In this document: piece by piece, positions 1 through 8,717 of the stretch | Layout of the letters: every line of letters starts with the position of its first letter | Numbering within the stretch: the first letter of the stretch is position 1 | DNA from: Desulfatibacillum aliphaticivorans DSM 15576 | GTDB lineage: Bacteria; Desulfobacterota; Desulfobacteria; Desulfobacterales; Desulfatibacillaceae | Direction: 5' to 3' | Assembly: GCF_000429905.1 (NCBI RefSeq) | Contig: NZ_AUCT01000003.1 | Span: forward strand, 124,001-188,000 | DNA length: 64,000 bases | Notes under the pieces: model-generated | The model's input: only the letters and a program-made list of their open reading frames with translations | The model's database searches: none | Told to the model about the DNA's origin: nothing | Program-made: the position numbers and the translations under genes

Positions 1-637
1 CCTTTCTGCTTAAATCGACTTCCGTGCCGCTGACCAGCATTTTATCCGGGTATACGGTGAAATGGGGAATTCCGTAATCAATCAGTCCGGGAGCGCCGGG
101 GTCCAAAACTTCCCCGTTCTGAAGCGCATCCAGGTCGCCGTCGAGGCCGTCTGTCAAGGTTATGGTGACCTGATTGCCGGCAAACACGGCGTTGGCGTAT
201 AAAACCCAGCCGTCGTCCGTCACTTTATAGTACTGGCTTCCAGCCGGAAACTCGGACGGAAAGGTCAAGACGGCCGAGATTGTATCGCCCAAATTCAGGC
301 CCGTAACCTTGAAGGTTATGAGGCCGTCTGGAAAGGAAAACCCCGGAGGAAATCCATTTTGGGTGACTTGGTTTACGTTCAGAATGTCTATGGAAGCCGG
401 ATCCAGGACGCCGCCCTGGCCCGTAATGTCGATTTGATAATGCCTGCCGTTGTATTCGATGTCGGCGATCTCTCCCGTTGCGTTCAACGTAACCTTCACC
501 TGAATCTCGTCATCCCGGGGAGGATCCATGTCATCGTCGTCGTCAAAGGGGCAGCCCAAGACCGATAGGAAAAAAACCAGTAAAAGGGCCCATAAGGCCC
601 AGCGTTTGCCTTGGAACTCGGGAACCTGGTTAGCCAT
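1..637 (-). CDS. Lipoprotein with choice-of-anchor U domain (3' part off the window edge)
   Basis: Open reading frame that enters at the left edge and has no stop within the window, so the C-terminus is missing. It starts at ATG 635-637 behind a strong GGGAGG ribosome site. The N-terminus is basic, then hydrophobic, and ends in LSVLGC, a typical lipobox, so it is probably an outer-membrane or periplasmic lipoprotein with Cys29 lipidated. An acidic linker (a run of Asp) follows. The pattern of a Lys-Val-Thr-rich beta region, Gly-Trp-Val and then LTDGLDGDLDALQNGEVLDPG resembles the choice-of-anchor U domain, which is usually found just before sorting or anchoring tails in surface proteins. The role is unknown; surface or periplasmic display is inferred. 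Confidence 0.72.
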   Translation of the reverse strand, partial: MANQVPEFQGKRWALWALLLVFFLSVLGCPFDDDDDMDPPRDDEIQVKVTLNATGEIADIEYNGRHYQIDITGQGGVLDPASIDILNVNQVTQNGFPPGFSFPDGLITFKVTGLNLGDTISAVLTFPSEFPAGSQYYKVTDDGWVLYANAVFAGNQVTITLTDGLDGDLDALQNGEVLDPGAPGLIDYGIPHFTVYPDKMLVSGTEVDLSRK

Positions 638-761
638 GCCAATTCCTCCCTGCTAAGGATGAACAAAATTAATTTTATATACTTGATTTTATGAGATGAA
701 TTGCATCTCAAGACTACCCTGATTCCTGGGAAAGAGCAATAGAAAAGTAAGGGCGCCCCCC

Positions 762-1799
762 TTAGTTTTCCTCCCGAAATTCGGCCAAATGCTCCAGGAG
801 TTCGTCCAACAACTCCCGGGGATACAGGACTCCGGCCATTTCGTCCCAGACCGGTCTGGTGCGCTCGGCGATCATCTTCATGTCGTCGTCCGAGGCCTGG
901 GCGAGAATGAGGCCGTATTTCAGCATGGCGTCCAGGCATTTTTGATTGTCCACCCGAACCCGCTCCGTGAATTGCCTGACAAACTTGCTGCGCTCTTCCA
1001 GAATCGCCTCTTTATATGCCTTGACTTCCTCCGAGGCTTCGAAGTCCTCTTTCCGTTGAATCATCAGGGCCGGAGAATAGCGGATTTTGGAGGTGTTGAC
1101 GTATTTGTACACCGAGTACATCTGGGAGCCCACCTGCCAGATGGCCGGGCCGATGTTGGCGTCAACCACGCCCTGACGCAGGGATGTGCTGATTTCGGGC
1201 ACATTGACCGGCACGGCGGAAGCGCCCAGAGCCTTAAGCATATTGGCCTCCAGGTCTCCGTACCAGCAGGTGAATGTGGATTTCTCGAAATTCTCCAGCT
1301 TGTTCATGGGATATTTGACCGAGTAAATCTGGTCAAAATCCTGATCAATAAGACCTACGAGAAACAGCCCGTGCTTTTCGGCCAAGCTGTCGAATTCCGG
1401 CATCATCTGCTCGCGGATATAATCCACCTCGTCGTAATTCCGAAACAAAAACGGCAGTTCCAGCACCGTCATTTCTGGCACGGCCATGGTCACGCCCTGG
1501 CCGGACAAGCCCGCGCCGTTCAACTGGCCGATGCGCATTTTTTTCAGGGTGTCCTCGTCGTCCCCCATGACGCCGCCCCAGTATATCTTCACCCGCACCT
1601 CTCCGTTGGTGCGTTCCTGCACCATGGGCAGAAGCAGATCCTGTATGTGGACCGCCCACCCGATTCCATTGGGCGCCAGGGTGGCGTATTTCCAGACGTA
1701 CTTGGGCTTTTCAGCGCCTGTTTCGGCGCGGCCCTGTCCTATCCCCCCCAGCAGCAGCATCGCCGCTGCAACAGACAACAAAAGTCTTTTGCAAAGCAT
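762..1799 (-). CDS. TRAP transporter solute-binding protein (DctP family), orphan
   Basis: A 345-residue periplasmic binding protein. The start chosen is ATG 1797-1799, which has GGAGGG seven bases upstream and opens a good signal peptide (KRLLLSVAAAMLLLGG); an ATG ten codons further up has no such site. The mature part has the DctP-like features IYWGGVMGDDED, KMRIGQLNGAG, LPFLFRNYDEVDYI and SLRQGVVDA, the last matching the family ligand-binding region. TRAP binding proteins normally hand carboxylates or similar solutes to a DctQ/DctM permease, but none is adjacent. A clear paralogue lies at 55805-56821 and shares these motifs. The ligand cannot be named. Solitary operation, or use of a permease elsewhere, is inferred. 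Confidence 0.88.
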   Translation of the reverse strand: MLCKRLLLSVAAAMLLLGGIGQGRAETGAEKPKYVWKYATLAPNGIGWAVHIQDLLLPMVQERTNGEVRVKIYWGGVMGDDEDTLKKMRIGQLNGAGLSGQGVTMAVPEMTVLELPFLFRNYDEVDYIREQMMPEFDSLAEKHGLFLVGLIDQDFDQIYSVKYPMNKLENFEKSTFTCWYGDLEANMLKALGASAVPVNVPEISTSLRQGVVDANIGPAIWQVGSQMYSVYKYVNTSKIRYSPALMIQRKEDFEASEEVKAYKEAILEERSKFVRQFTERVRVDNQKCLDAMLKYGLILAQASDDDMKMIAERTRPVWDEMAGVLYPRELLDELLEHLAEFREEN

Positions 1800-2192
1800 G
1801 GCTTTTCCCTCCAAATTGATAGGGCTCAAAAGGAATTCCGGCCGGCTTGCATCTCTTCAGGACTATGCGGGCGCATAAGGAGCAGGGAGCAATCCGGGAA
1901 GCGATCAAGGCCAGGGCAAGTCCGGCGCGGAGCGATTTTTGAACTGACATGTCAGTCTTTTTTCCCCGTGAAATAACCAATTCTTCACCCGGTGTCAAGA
2001 TCGAATTTCACCTCCCGCAAATTCGGAATAAACAATCCTTTCGGAGCCCTGTCCTTGCATGACGCCGAGTTTCCGGGTATATACTCCGGTACCCGGAGGT
2101 TGAACGGATTTTAATATTTGTTTAACTATTCAAGAATAGCTGATAGCTAAAGAATGTTGGATGCGTATTCCTATTAACTTGATTTGGCGAAT
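1800..2192. promoter_or_regulatory. Divergent intergenic region with inverted repeat at 2073-2096
   Basis: No convincing gene lies in these 393 bases between two divergently transcribed genes. The visible structure is CCGGGTA (2073-2079) facing TACCCGG (2090-2096), with CTCCGG/CCGGAG overlapping inside it, about 100 bases upstream of the Fe-S gene. It could be an operator or a transcript hairpin. The segment 2100-2170 is AT-rich and probably carries the rightward promoter, but no clean -35/-10 pair stands out. Confidence 0.35.
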
Positions 2193-3467
2193 ATGACAAA
2201 AGAGACGTACAAACCCGGCAAGGAATGCATCAAGTGCGGATCGTGCATGACCGTGTGCCCGGTGTTCCAAAACACCCATATGGAGGCCGACGTGGCCCGG
2301 GGCAGGCTGGCGGTGCTCAAGCAGGGGGAAAAGGACGAGAAGCTGGCCCGTTCGGCGATCATGCGGGACGTCCTGACCCGGTGTCTGCTGTGCGGCGCCT
2401 GCGAAAACGTGTGCGCCAATAAAGTTCCTGCGCCCAGCCGGGTGATCCAGGGCCGGGAGATCGCCCGCAAGCGCTTCAACCTGCCCAAGCAGGTGCAGCT
2501 GGCGGCCCTGATGGATCAGGGCTTGAAAGGAGGCCTTTTGCGGACCGGCGGCAAGCTGGCCCAGGGGCTTTTGGGCGGAAAGATCGACAAATCCAGCGGC
2601 CTGTACCTGCGTTTTCCCGCTTCCTTTTTTACGGGCCGCAAGGTCATCCCCGCGTTTACATCCCCATCGTGGCTGGAACAAAAAAAGGGCGCGGACTTTT
2701 CCGGCCCGGGCCTGAGGATCGGCTTTTTCGTAGGATGCGGAACCGATCATCTGTTTCAGCAAAACGCCCAGGCTTTGGAACGCTTAGGTAAGGAAGCGGG
2801 GTTGAACATCATCACGGTTCCCGGCCAGGGATGCTGCGGCCTGCCCGCTTACGCCGGCGGAGACCGGGAAACGGCCATCGCCTGCGCCAAACGCAACCTG
2901 GACGCCTTTTCCGCCCTGGATTTGGACGCAGTGGCCACGGTATGCGCCTCTTGCGGCAGCCAGATTCAAAATCTGCCTCAACTGTTTGAGGACGATCCGG
3001 AATATTTGGCCAAGGCGGAAAAAATGGCGGCCATGCACCAGGACGCCGCCCAAATTCTTTTGGACGCCCCTGGCTTTCAGGATTTGCTGAAGCAAATCAA
3101 TGCTGCGGCCCATGATGAAACACCGCGCATCTACTACCACACGCCCTGCCACCTTCGGTTCGGCAAAGGCGCCTCCTCAGCTCCTTTGGACTTGCTAAAG
3201 TCTCTTGATCAAAGAATCGACCTGATCCCCCCCGGCGGTCTGACCCAATGCTGCGGCCACGGCGGCGGCTTCAATATCGATCACCATGACCTGTCCCTGA
3301 AAATCCACCAATCCGGGCTCAATCCCATCCTGGAGCAATCGCCGGAAAAAATCGTGACCGGCTGCACCGGCTGCCTCATGCAGTTCATGGAAGGCGTGTT
3401 CACGGCGAAGCGCCCGCACGTGGAAATTTGCCATCCCCTGGTTCTGGTTGATACACTGCTGAAATAG
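2193..3467 (+). CDS. CCG-type iron-sulfur protein, GlcF/LutA/HdrD-like oxidoreductase subunit
   Basis: A 424-residue cytosolic protein with two N-terminal [4Fe-4S] motifs (CIKCGSCMTVCP at residues 12-23 and CLLCGACENVC about 40 residues later) followed by two cysteine-rich CCG domains (GQGCCGLPAYAGG and LTQCCGHGGGF). This architecture is that of the Fe-S subunit of glycolate or lactate oxidases (GlcF) and of heterodisulfide-reductase-like proteins. The usual FAD-linked GlcD partner is not adjacent. The start is uncertain: ATG 2193 is used, but TTG 2184 is in frame and neither has a strong ribosome site. A radical SAM gene follows 50 bases downstream. Likely role: electron transfer from a 2-hydroxyacid or similar substrate; the substrate is unknown. 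Confidence 0.85.
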   Translation: MTKETYKPGKECIKCGSCMTVCPVFQNTHMEADVARGRLAVLKQGEKDEKLARSAIMRDVLTRCLLCGACENVCANKVPAPSRVIQGREIARKRFNLPKQVQLAALMDQGLKGGLLRTGGKLAQGLLGGKIDKSSGLYLRFPASFFTGRKVIPAFTSPSWLEQKKGADFSGPGLRIGFFVGCGTDHLFQQNAQALERLGKEAGLNIITVPGQGCCGLPAYAGGDRETAIACAKRNLDAFSALDLDAVATVCASCGSQIQNLPQLFEDDPEYLAKAEKMAAMHQDAAQILLDAPGFQDLLKQINAAAHDETPRIYYHTPCHLRFGKGASSAPLDLLKSLDQRIDLIPPGGLTQCCGHGGGFNIDHHDLSLKIHQSGLNPILEQSPEKIVTGCTGCLMQFMEGVFTAKRPHVEICHPLVLVDTLLK

Positions 3468-3517
3468 CCGGACGCAATCCCGCGGACGATCATACTTTTT
3501 TCAAATAACGAGGCCTC

Positions 3518-4801
3518 GTGAAAGTTCTTCTCATTTATACGGTGACGGAAAACGTCAACATCCCGGTGTTGCCTTTGGGCCTGGGCTGTATTGCAGCGGC
3601 GGTTGAGTCCAAAGGGCATGAGTTTTCGCTCTTTAACGCCACGGACGCCCCCGACTCCCTGAAAGCCTTAAAAGAGCGCATCCGTGAATTCCAGCCTCAG
3701 GTCATGGGCCTGTGCGCCCGCAACGTGGACAACCAGGATCGCACCAAGCCCCTGTTTTTGATCGAGCCGGTGAAGGGAATTGTCGCCGCGTGCAAGGAGG
3801 CTTCGGCCGCGCCCGTGGTCATCGGCGGGGCCGGGTTCACCATGTTTCCCGACGAAATCCTTGCGTTCTCCGGCGGGGACTTGGGAATCGCCGGACAGGG
3901 CGAGGAAAGTTTTTGCGAGCTGCTGGATCGCCTGGAGCAAGAGGCAGCTTTGGACGGCATTCCCGGGTTGGTCGTCCCGGACAAACCCTTTGACGGCAGG
4001 CTGGCGGCCGTCCGCAACCTGGACGCTTGGCCCCTGCCCCTGCCGGAAAAGCACATGATCGTGCCCGAACACTGGGACCTGAAAAGCGTCATGGTCCCCA
4101 TCCAGTCCAGGCGGGGCTGCGCCCTGGATTGCTCGTACTGCTCCACAAAAAACATCGAAGGCCGCATCCTGCTCAAGCGATCCCCCGAAACCGTTGCGGA
4201 GAACGTCCGCCAATTCATGGACAAAGGCTTCCGTTACTTCTTTATTGCGGACAACACCTTCAACCTGCCGCCCTCCTACGCCCGCGCGCTCTGCACGGCC
4301 CTGGAGGAAAGGGCGCCCGGCGCAAAATGGCAGGGCATCATATACCCCAACATGCTCGGCGACGACCTGGCCCAAGTTATGGCCAAGGCGGGGTGCAAGG
4401 CGGTGTCTCTGGGCTTCGAGCATGGAGACGAGGACATGCTGCGGACCTTCAATAAGAAATTCGGGCTGAAAAAGGTGCGTGAGGTCTCGAAAAGGCTCAA
4501 AGCCCACGACATAGGCCAAAGCGGATTTTTGTTGCTGGGAGGCCCCGGTGAAACCAAAGAAAGCGTGAAAAAGGCCTTTGCCTTTTTGGAATCCCTGAAA
4601 CTGGACGCCGTGCGCATCACCCAGGGGGTGCGCATTTATCCCAAAACCGCCGTCTACGAACAGGCGGTCGCCAAAGGGATCATCAAGCGGGATCAAAATA
4701 TCCTGCAACCTGCCTTTTACGTGGAGCCCGGTCTGGAGGAATGGTTGAAAAACGCCGTGGCGGAATTTCAGGCAAGCCATCCGGATTGGATGTTTTTATA
4801 A
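3518..4801 (+). CDS. B12-binding domain radical SAM protein
   Basis: A 427-residue enzyme that starts at GTG 3518 behind ACGAGG. Residues 1-150 resemble a B12-binding Rossmann domain (VLPLGLGCIAAAVESKGHE, VIGGAGFTMFPDE, GIAGQGEESF). The radical SAM cluster motif is RRGCALDCSYCS, with Cys201, Cys205 and Cys208. The following TIM-barrel region has FIADNTFNLP, SLGFEHGDEDML and LLLGGPGET, as in Elp3/MiaB-type folds. Family members carry out methylations or rearrangements of unactivated carbon, often in lipid or secondary-metabolite pathways. There is no diagnostic neighbour, although the Fe-S protein upstream may be cotranscribed. The specific reaction is not assignable. Confidence 0.88.
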   Translation: MKVLLIYTVTENVNIPVLPLGLGCIAAAVESKGHEFSLFNATDAPDSLKALKERIREFQPQVMGLCARNVDNQDRTKPLFLIEPVKGIVAACKEASAAPVVIGGAGFTMFPDEILAFSGGDLGIAGQGEESFCELLDRLEQEAALDGIPGLVVPDKPFDGRLAAVRNLDAWPLPLPEKHMIVPEHWDLKSVMVPIQSRRGCALDCSYCSTKNIEGRILLKRSPETVAENVRQFMDKGFRYFFIADNTFNLPPSYARALCTALEERAPGAKWQGIIYPNMLGDDLAQVMAKAGCKAVSLGFEHGDEDMLRTFNKKFGLKKVREVSKRLKAHDIGQSGFLLLGGPGETKESVKKAFAFLESLKLDAVRITQGVRIYPKTAVYEQAVAKGIIKRDQNILQPAFYVEPGLEEWLKNAVAEFQASHPDWMFL

Positions 4802-4934
4802 TTTTGGAAAGGCGTTGGACAATAAGGGGGGCGGAGGGAGTTAGCTGGATTTCTGGTTTTGTTCGGTTTTGGAATGGCCGTTTGTCCGCCGGGGATATAT
4901 GATTTCCTCCAACGAAAAGGGTCGCAAACCTAAT

Positions 4935-5150
4935 GTTGGGTTTCGTTTGGGTCTTTTCGGGCTTCCAACATTCTTAAAAAGGGGATTTCATCCAAACGCC
5001 CTGTTTAACGCTGTGCAAACTCTACCCAACCTGCTATCTTTATAGCAAAAACTTAGGTTGGGTAGAGCATGGAAAGGGCATTTTAAAAGCCCATCATCTG
5101 CCTCTTGCCGGGTCGCTTTTTATTGGCTTTCCCTTTCCGCGAAACCCAAC
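4935..5150. repeat. Nested palindromic repeat, family P (copy 1)
   Basis: Outer arms GTTGGGTTTCG (4935) and CGAAACCCAAC (ends 5150) enclose inner arms CTCTACCCAACC and GGTTGGGTAGAG, which flank a short AT-rich core containing TATAGCAAAAACT. The same four arms in the same order occur at 36879-37024 around a different filler. The gene-free stretch 4802-5230 is otherwise empty. Conserved arms with variable filler suggest a dispersed, non-coding, possibly mobilisable element. Confidence 0.75.
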
Positions 5151-5190
5151 AAATAAATCACCAAATCCTCTCCAAAAATCCCGCGCCGGG

Positions 5191-5226
5191 GCTCAAACGT
5201 CAAACGTAGATTTGACCCCATTTCCC
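5191..5226. repeat. Short dispersed repeat, family T (copy 1)
   Basis: Contains CAAACGTAGATTTGACCCCA preceded by GCTCAAACGT. It recurs almost exactly at 12506-12537 and in a rearranged form at 11171-11200. It sits directly at the 3' end of the DUF748 gene. Confidence 0.7.
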
Positions 5227-5230
5227 CGGG

Positions 5231-8200
5231 CTATTTCAGAGAGAACACTGCGCGGCAAAGGCTGGTTTTATCGTCCAGGCCGTCCAGGGCCGGAGGCTCC
5301 ACAATGAAAACGCGGGCCGGATCGATCTGCTTTTCGATAAGCAAAACGTCCTTGGCCGCCTGAGCGCGCTGCCAGGCAATTTGCACCAACTCCTCGTCCG
5401 GCGGCGTAACCGATTTTATGAGCATGGCTTCCATGTCCGGGACTTCAATTTTCCTGACCAGACCCAGGGCGGTTTTCTCTTTTTCAAAATCCGCGTCTTT
5501 ATAGGCTTTCCAGATAATATCCTGACGCTCTTCGTCCGCGATTTGAATCTGATCCAGCGGGGTTTCCTGGCCGGCCTTGCCCATGGAGGCTTTTTTGACG
5601 GAAGCCAGAAGAGCGGTGTACCGAGCCTGGGTGATGGCCTCCCTGTCCGCATCGGGATTGGTCAGCCCCTGGATGTCCAGCTTGAGCAGGGGACGCTCCT
5701 TAAGCGCCTTGGACAGCTTGTCCAGTTTATCCAAGTCATCCGGGGAAAGCGCGGCGGAGCCCGGCTGGTATTCCAAAAAGGCCAGTTCCTCGCCGCCGCC
5801 CACCAGGGCGCCCAAGGCGGCGAATGGAGACGTAATGACCTTGATGATCACGTTTGCCAGGGCCTTGCTGATGACTTTGCCCAACTTGAACTCAGGATTG
5901 TTGGGGTCGCCCGAAACCGGCACCGGCAGTTCGATCCTTCCCTGGGGATCTTTCAGCAGGGCCAGGGCCAACTCGATGGGCGCCTTGATGGCGTCCGGGC
6001 TGTCCACCTTTTCCCCCAGGGTGAGTTGGTCAATGACAATCAGGTTGTCGCCGTCGATCAGGCCTCCTTCGTAGAGGTATTCGTGGGCCAGGGTCAGCTT
6101 GCCTTTACTCAGGCGATATCCGATGTACTTCGCCGTGTATGGGGAAAGCGGCGCCATTTCGATATTTTTAAACCCGAACACCACCTTGCCCGAAGGGGGG
6201 ATGGTCAGGGGCTTGGCCCAGCCGGTTATGTTCAACGGCGCATGATTATCCAGCTTGCCGGTCATTTCGATGGTTGCCTTGGCGTCGGGATTGCTGCTGA
6301 CGCTGGTGATGGTTCCGTTCAGGGCGGCCAACTCCGTGGTAAAATGAGGTTTTATGCTTCGGTCTTGAAAATAGACCACGCCGTTTTCCAGGACGATGCT
6401 TTTCACCTGGATGTCCGGCAGCTCCAGGGGCTGGGCCTCTTCCTCGGACGGAGACTCTTCCCGGGCCTGCTCCTGGGGCTGGGCCTCCTCCGTCTCGGGG
6501 GCGGCCATCTCCTGAGCCACATCCTCGGGTTTTTTCATGAGATTGGCGTAGTTGATGCTGCCGTCCTCCTCCAGGATGACCCAGGATTTGAGGTCTTTCA
6601 GATGAATCTCCTCGACGCTGGCGCTAAGAGGCTCGGTCTGCACGGATATGCCTTTGATGGACAGGACGTCCCAGTCGGCCAGGTTGGATTCCTTGCGGGT
6701 TTCAAAATCAAAGCCCGAAACCATCACATCGCCCTGAAAGGTTGCAAGGGGAACGTCGTCCTGCATGGCGAAGGTCGTCTTGCCGGTCAGCGTAAAATCC
6801 GCTCCTTTAAGCAAAGCGTCCACGTATTCCTGGAGATAGGGCGTGAGAAAGACAAGCCCCGTGTTTTGGCAACGCACGTCCATTTCCGAAGCGATGGGAT
6901 CCAGGCTGATCTCCCCGGTTCCGCTGATTACTCCCCGTTCGTTGACATTCATAAAAAAAGACACGCCGGTTTTGGCGCCGGGCGCCGTGGAAAAATCCCG
7001 CACCTTGACGGACATGCCGGCGACCTCCAGGCTGACCGGGTCCGCCAGGGAGAGATCCTTAAAGGTGAAGTTGTAGTCATCCAGGTTTAAAGCAGCCAGT
7101 TCCGCCGTCCAGACCGGGCCTTGTTTTACGGGCTCAGGAGCAGGGGCGGGCTCTTCCGCGGGGGTTTGATCCGGCGCGCCCTCCACAACAGGCTCCTGCG
7201 AGGCTTCCGCAACGGCTGTTTCGGCGGCGGCGCCCTCCTTGACTTCCTCCGCGGGAGGTTGGGAGGCATCCATTTGAACATCCTGCTGGACTTCCTCCGG
7301 GGCGGCGTCAGACGCCGCTGCAACGATTTCCTCCACCGCTTCCTTTGCCGAAAGCTCGATCATCCGGGTGATGTTTATCCGCTTGGTCGGCTCCAGGGCG
7401 GCGGCGAACCATCCGCCGTTGGTGTTTACCGCGCCCACGGAGGCTTTCAGGGCGGCCATGTCCGCGTTGGCGTCCTGGACGTCAAAATGTTCCACGCCCG
7501 CCAGCTTCAAAGCGCCGTTCTGGGCGAACAGCTGCAGGTTATCCAAGGAGACGTCTGCATCTTTCATCAGAACGTCCATGACCGCCGGGTCTTTAACCAG
7601 CACGTCCAGCCCCAGGGAAAACTTGCCCAGAGAAATCTGGTAAGGCCCGCGGATTTCCGGCTGTTCCGGGTCTTTAAAGGGATCCTTCCACGCCAGGAGC
7701 GTATCCGAAACCTTGAGATTGCGAACAGCCAGGTTATGGGCGCCCGACTCCTCCATGGAGTATTGGATCGCCGCATACACCCCGGTCTTGGCTGTGACCA
7801 GGGTTCTGCCCTCTATGGTTGGGATATACGCCTTGTAGGGCGCCGCGCTGATATCCCGGAAAGAAATGCCGGCCGAGGATTTCAGCTTAGGATCGAAAAT
7901 AAGGCTTTCGGCCTCAACCGTCAGGGGGGCGCCGTTGATGCTGGCTTCCAGGTTGATTTCCACGGGATTGTCCAGATCGTCGGGCAGGCCGGACAGGCCC
8001 CGGACCGCTACAAACAAGTCGATAATCTTATGGGTGGCATCTTTTTGCTTATCCACAAAAACAATATTGCCGCCGCTGACGGAAAGGATGTCCAGGGAAA
8101 ACCTGGGCGGCTTTTTTTCCTGCTCTTCGTTATTTTCTTCAGGGGCATTGGTTTCAGGATTGCTTGCGGGAATCAAGTCGGCAAAGTTAAACCCGCCGTC

Positions 8201-8569
8201 CTCATTCATGGTTATGCGGACCAGGGGGTTTTCCAGGTCCACTTCCCCCACCACAACAGCCATGCTTGTAATGGAATCCCAGACTTTGACGTCCACGGAC
8301 AGGCCGCCGAAGGAGACAAAAGCGGTTTCGTCCGGGTCGAGAATGGTGAACCCGTCCACCCTCAGGGTCAGGCCATAGGGGTTGAAAGCGACGTCTTCAA
8401 TGGAGGCTTTTCGGCCGTAATCCTTTTCTACAGTACGGACCACGCCCCACTTTATTATAGCAGGGACTAAAACAAAGCCTATAATCGTGTATGCGGTCAC
8501 CAGTCCTAAAATGATAATAAAGATTTTTTTAAGTCGGGACAATTGTTTCCAGCGGGCAATGGGATTCAT
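5231..8569 (-). CDS. AsmA-like DUF748 domain protein, inner-membrane anchored
   Basis: A very long protein, about 1112 residues from ATG 8569 (MNPIARWK), with one N-terminal membrane segment (IFIIILGLVTAYTIIGFVL) and a large periplasmic part. KDYGRKASIEDVAFNPYGLT just after the membrane helix is characteristic of DUF748, a relative of the AsmA/TamB bridge-like proteins linked to outer-membrane assembly and lipid transport. Two low-complexity Glu/Ala/Pro-rich linkers (about residues 415-495 and 690-730) separate folded beta-rich blocks, and the C-terminal part has an OmpA-like flavour (AFLEYQPGSAALSPDDLDKL). An OmpA/VWA lipoprotein gene lies upstream on the same strand, separated by a terminator. 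An envelope role is likely; the precise function is not known. Confidence 0.85.
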   Translation of the reverse strand: MNPIARWKQLSRLKKIFIIILGLVTAYTIIGFVLVPAIIKWGVVRTVEKDYGRKASIEDVAFNPYGLTLRVDGFTILDPDETAFVSFGGLSVDVKVWDSITSMAVVVGEVDLENPLVRITMNEDGGFNFADLIPASNPETNAPEENNEEQEKKPPRFSLDILSVSGGNIVFVDKQKDATHKIIDLFVAVRGLSGLPDDLDNPVEINLEASINGAPLTVEAESLIFDPKLKSSAGISFRDISAAPYKAYIPTIEGRTLVTAKTGVYAAIQYSMEESGAHNLAVRNLKVSDTLLAWKDPFKDPEQPEIRGPYQISLGKFSLGLDVLVKDPAVMDVLMKDADVSLDNLQLFAQNGALKLAGVEHFDVQDANADMAALKASVGAVNTNGGWFAAALEPTKRINITRMIELSAKEAVEEIVAAASDAAPEEVQQDVQMDASQPPAEEVKEGAAAETAVAEASQEPVVEGAPDQTPAEEPAPAPEPVKQGPVWTAELAALNLDDYNFTFKDLSLADPVSLEVAGMSVKVRDFSTAPGAKTGVSFFMNVNERGVISGTGEISLDPIASEMDVRCQNTGLVFLTPYLQEYVDALLKGADFTLTGKTTFAMQDDVPLATFQGDVMVSGFDFETRKESNLADWDVLSIKGISVQTEPLSASVEEIHLKDLKSWVILEEDGSINYANLMKKPEDVAQEMAAPETEEAQPQEQAREESPSEEEAQPLELPDIQVKSIVLENGVVYFQDRSIKPHFTTELAALNGTITSVSSNPDAKATIEMTGKLDNHAPLNITGWAKPLTIPPSGKVVFGFKNIEMAPLSPYTAKYIGYRLSKGKLTLAHEYLYEGGLIDGDNLIVIDQLTLGEKVDSPDAIKAPIELALALLKDPQGRIELPVPVSGDPNNPEFKLGKVISKALANVIIKVITSPFAALGALVGGGEELAFLEYQPGSAALSPDDLDKLDKLSKALKERPLLKLDIQGLTNPDADREAITQARYTALLASVKKASMGKAGQETPLDQIQIADEERQDIIWKAYKDADFEKEKTALGLVRKIEVPDMEAMLIKSVTPPDEELVQIAWQRAQAAKDVLLIEKQIDPARVFIVEPPALDGLDDKTSLCRAVFSLK

Positions 8570-8655
8570 GGCATATACCTTTATTGGAATGGGAACCGAT
8601 AGTTGCGGAAAAATGCTCCGGCTGGCGGCGAGCGCCGGCGCGTCATTGAAAAGAG

Positions 8656-8691
8656 AAAAGGGCAGGCTGCCCGCGGACGCGCAACCTGCCC
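8656..8691 (-). terminator. Intrinsic terminator after the OmpA/VWA gene
   Basis: Perfect 7-bp stem GGGCAGG/CCTGCCC (arms 8660-8666 and 8685-8691), with AAAA at 8656-8659 on the plus strand, which reads as UUUU on the minus transcript. It lies between the OmpA/VWA gene and the DUF748 gene and would limit read-through into the latter. Confidence 0.7.
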
Positions 8692-8717
8692 TGAAATTAT
8701 GCAACAAAAAGGTCTAA

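Noticed and set aside
789..1976. Long open frame antisense to the TRAP binding-protein gene
   Set aside because: It is a mirror frame of a high-GC gene, with Ala/His/Gln-rich sequence, no family motifs and no ribosome site. The leftward gene has a signal peptide and family motifs.
5381..7090. 569-codon plus-strand frame inside the DUF748 gene
   Set aside because: It lies wholly antisense to a well-supported membrane-anchored protein, has the composition expected of a shadow frame and shows no recognisable domain.
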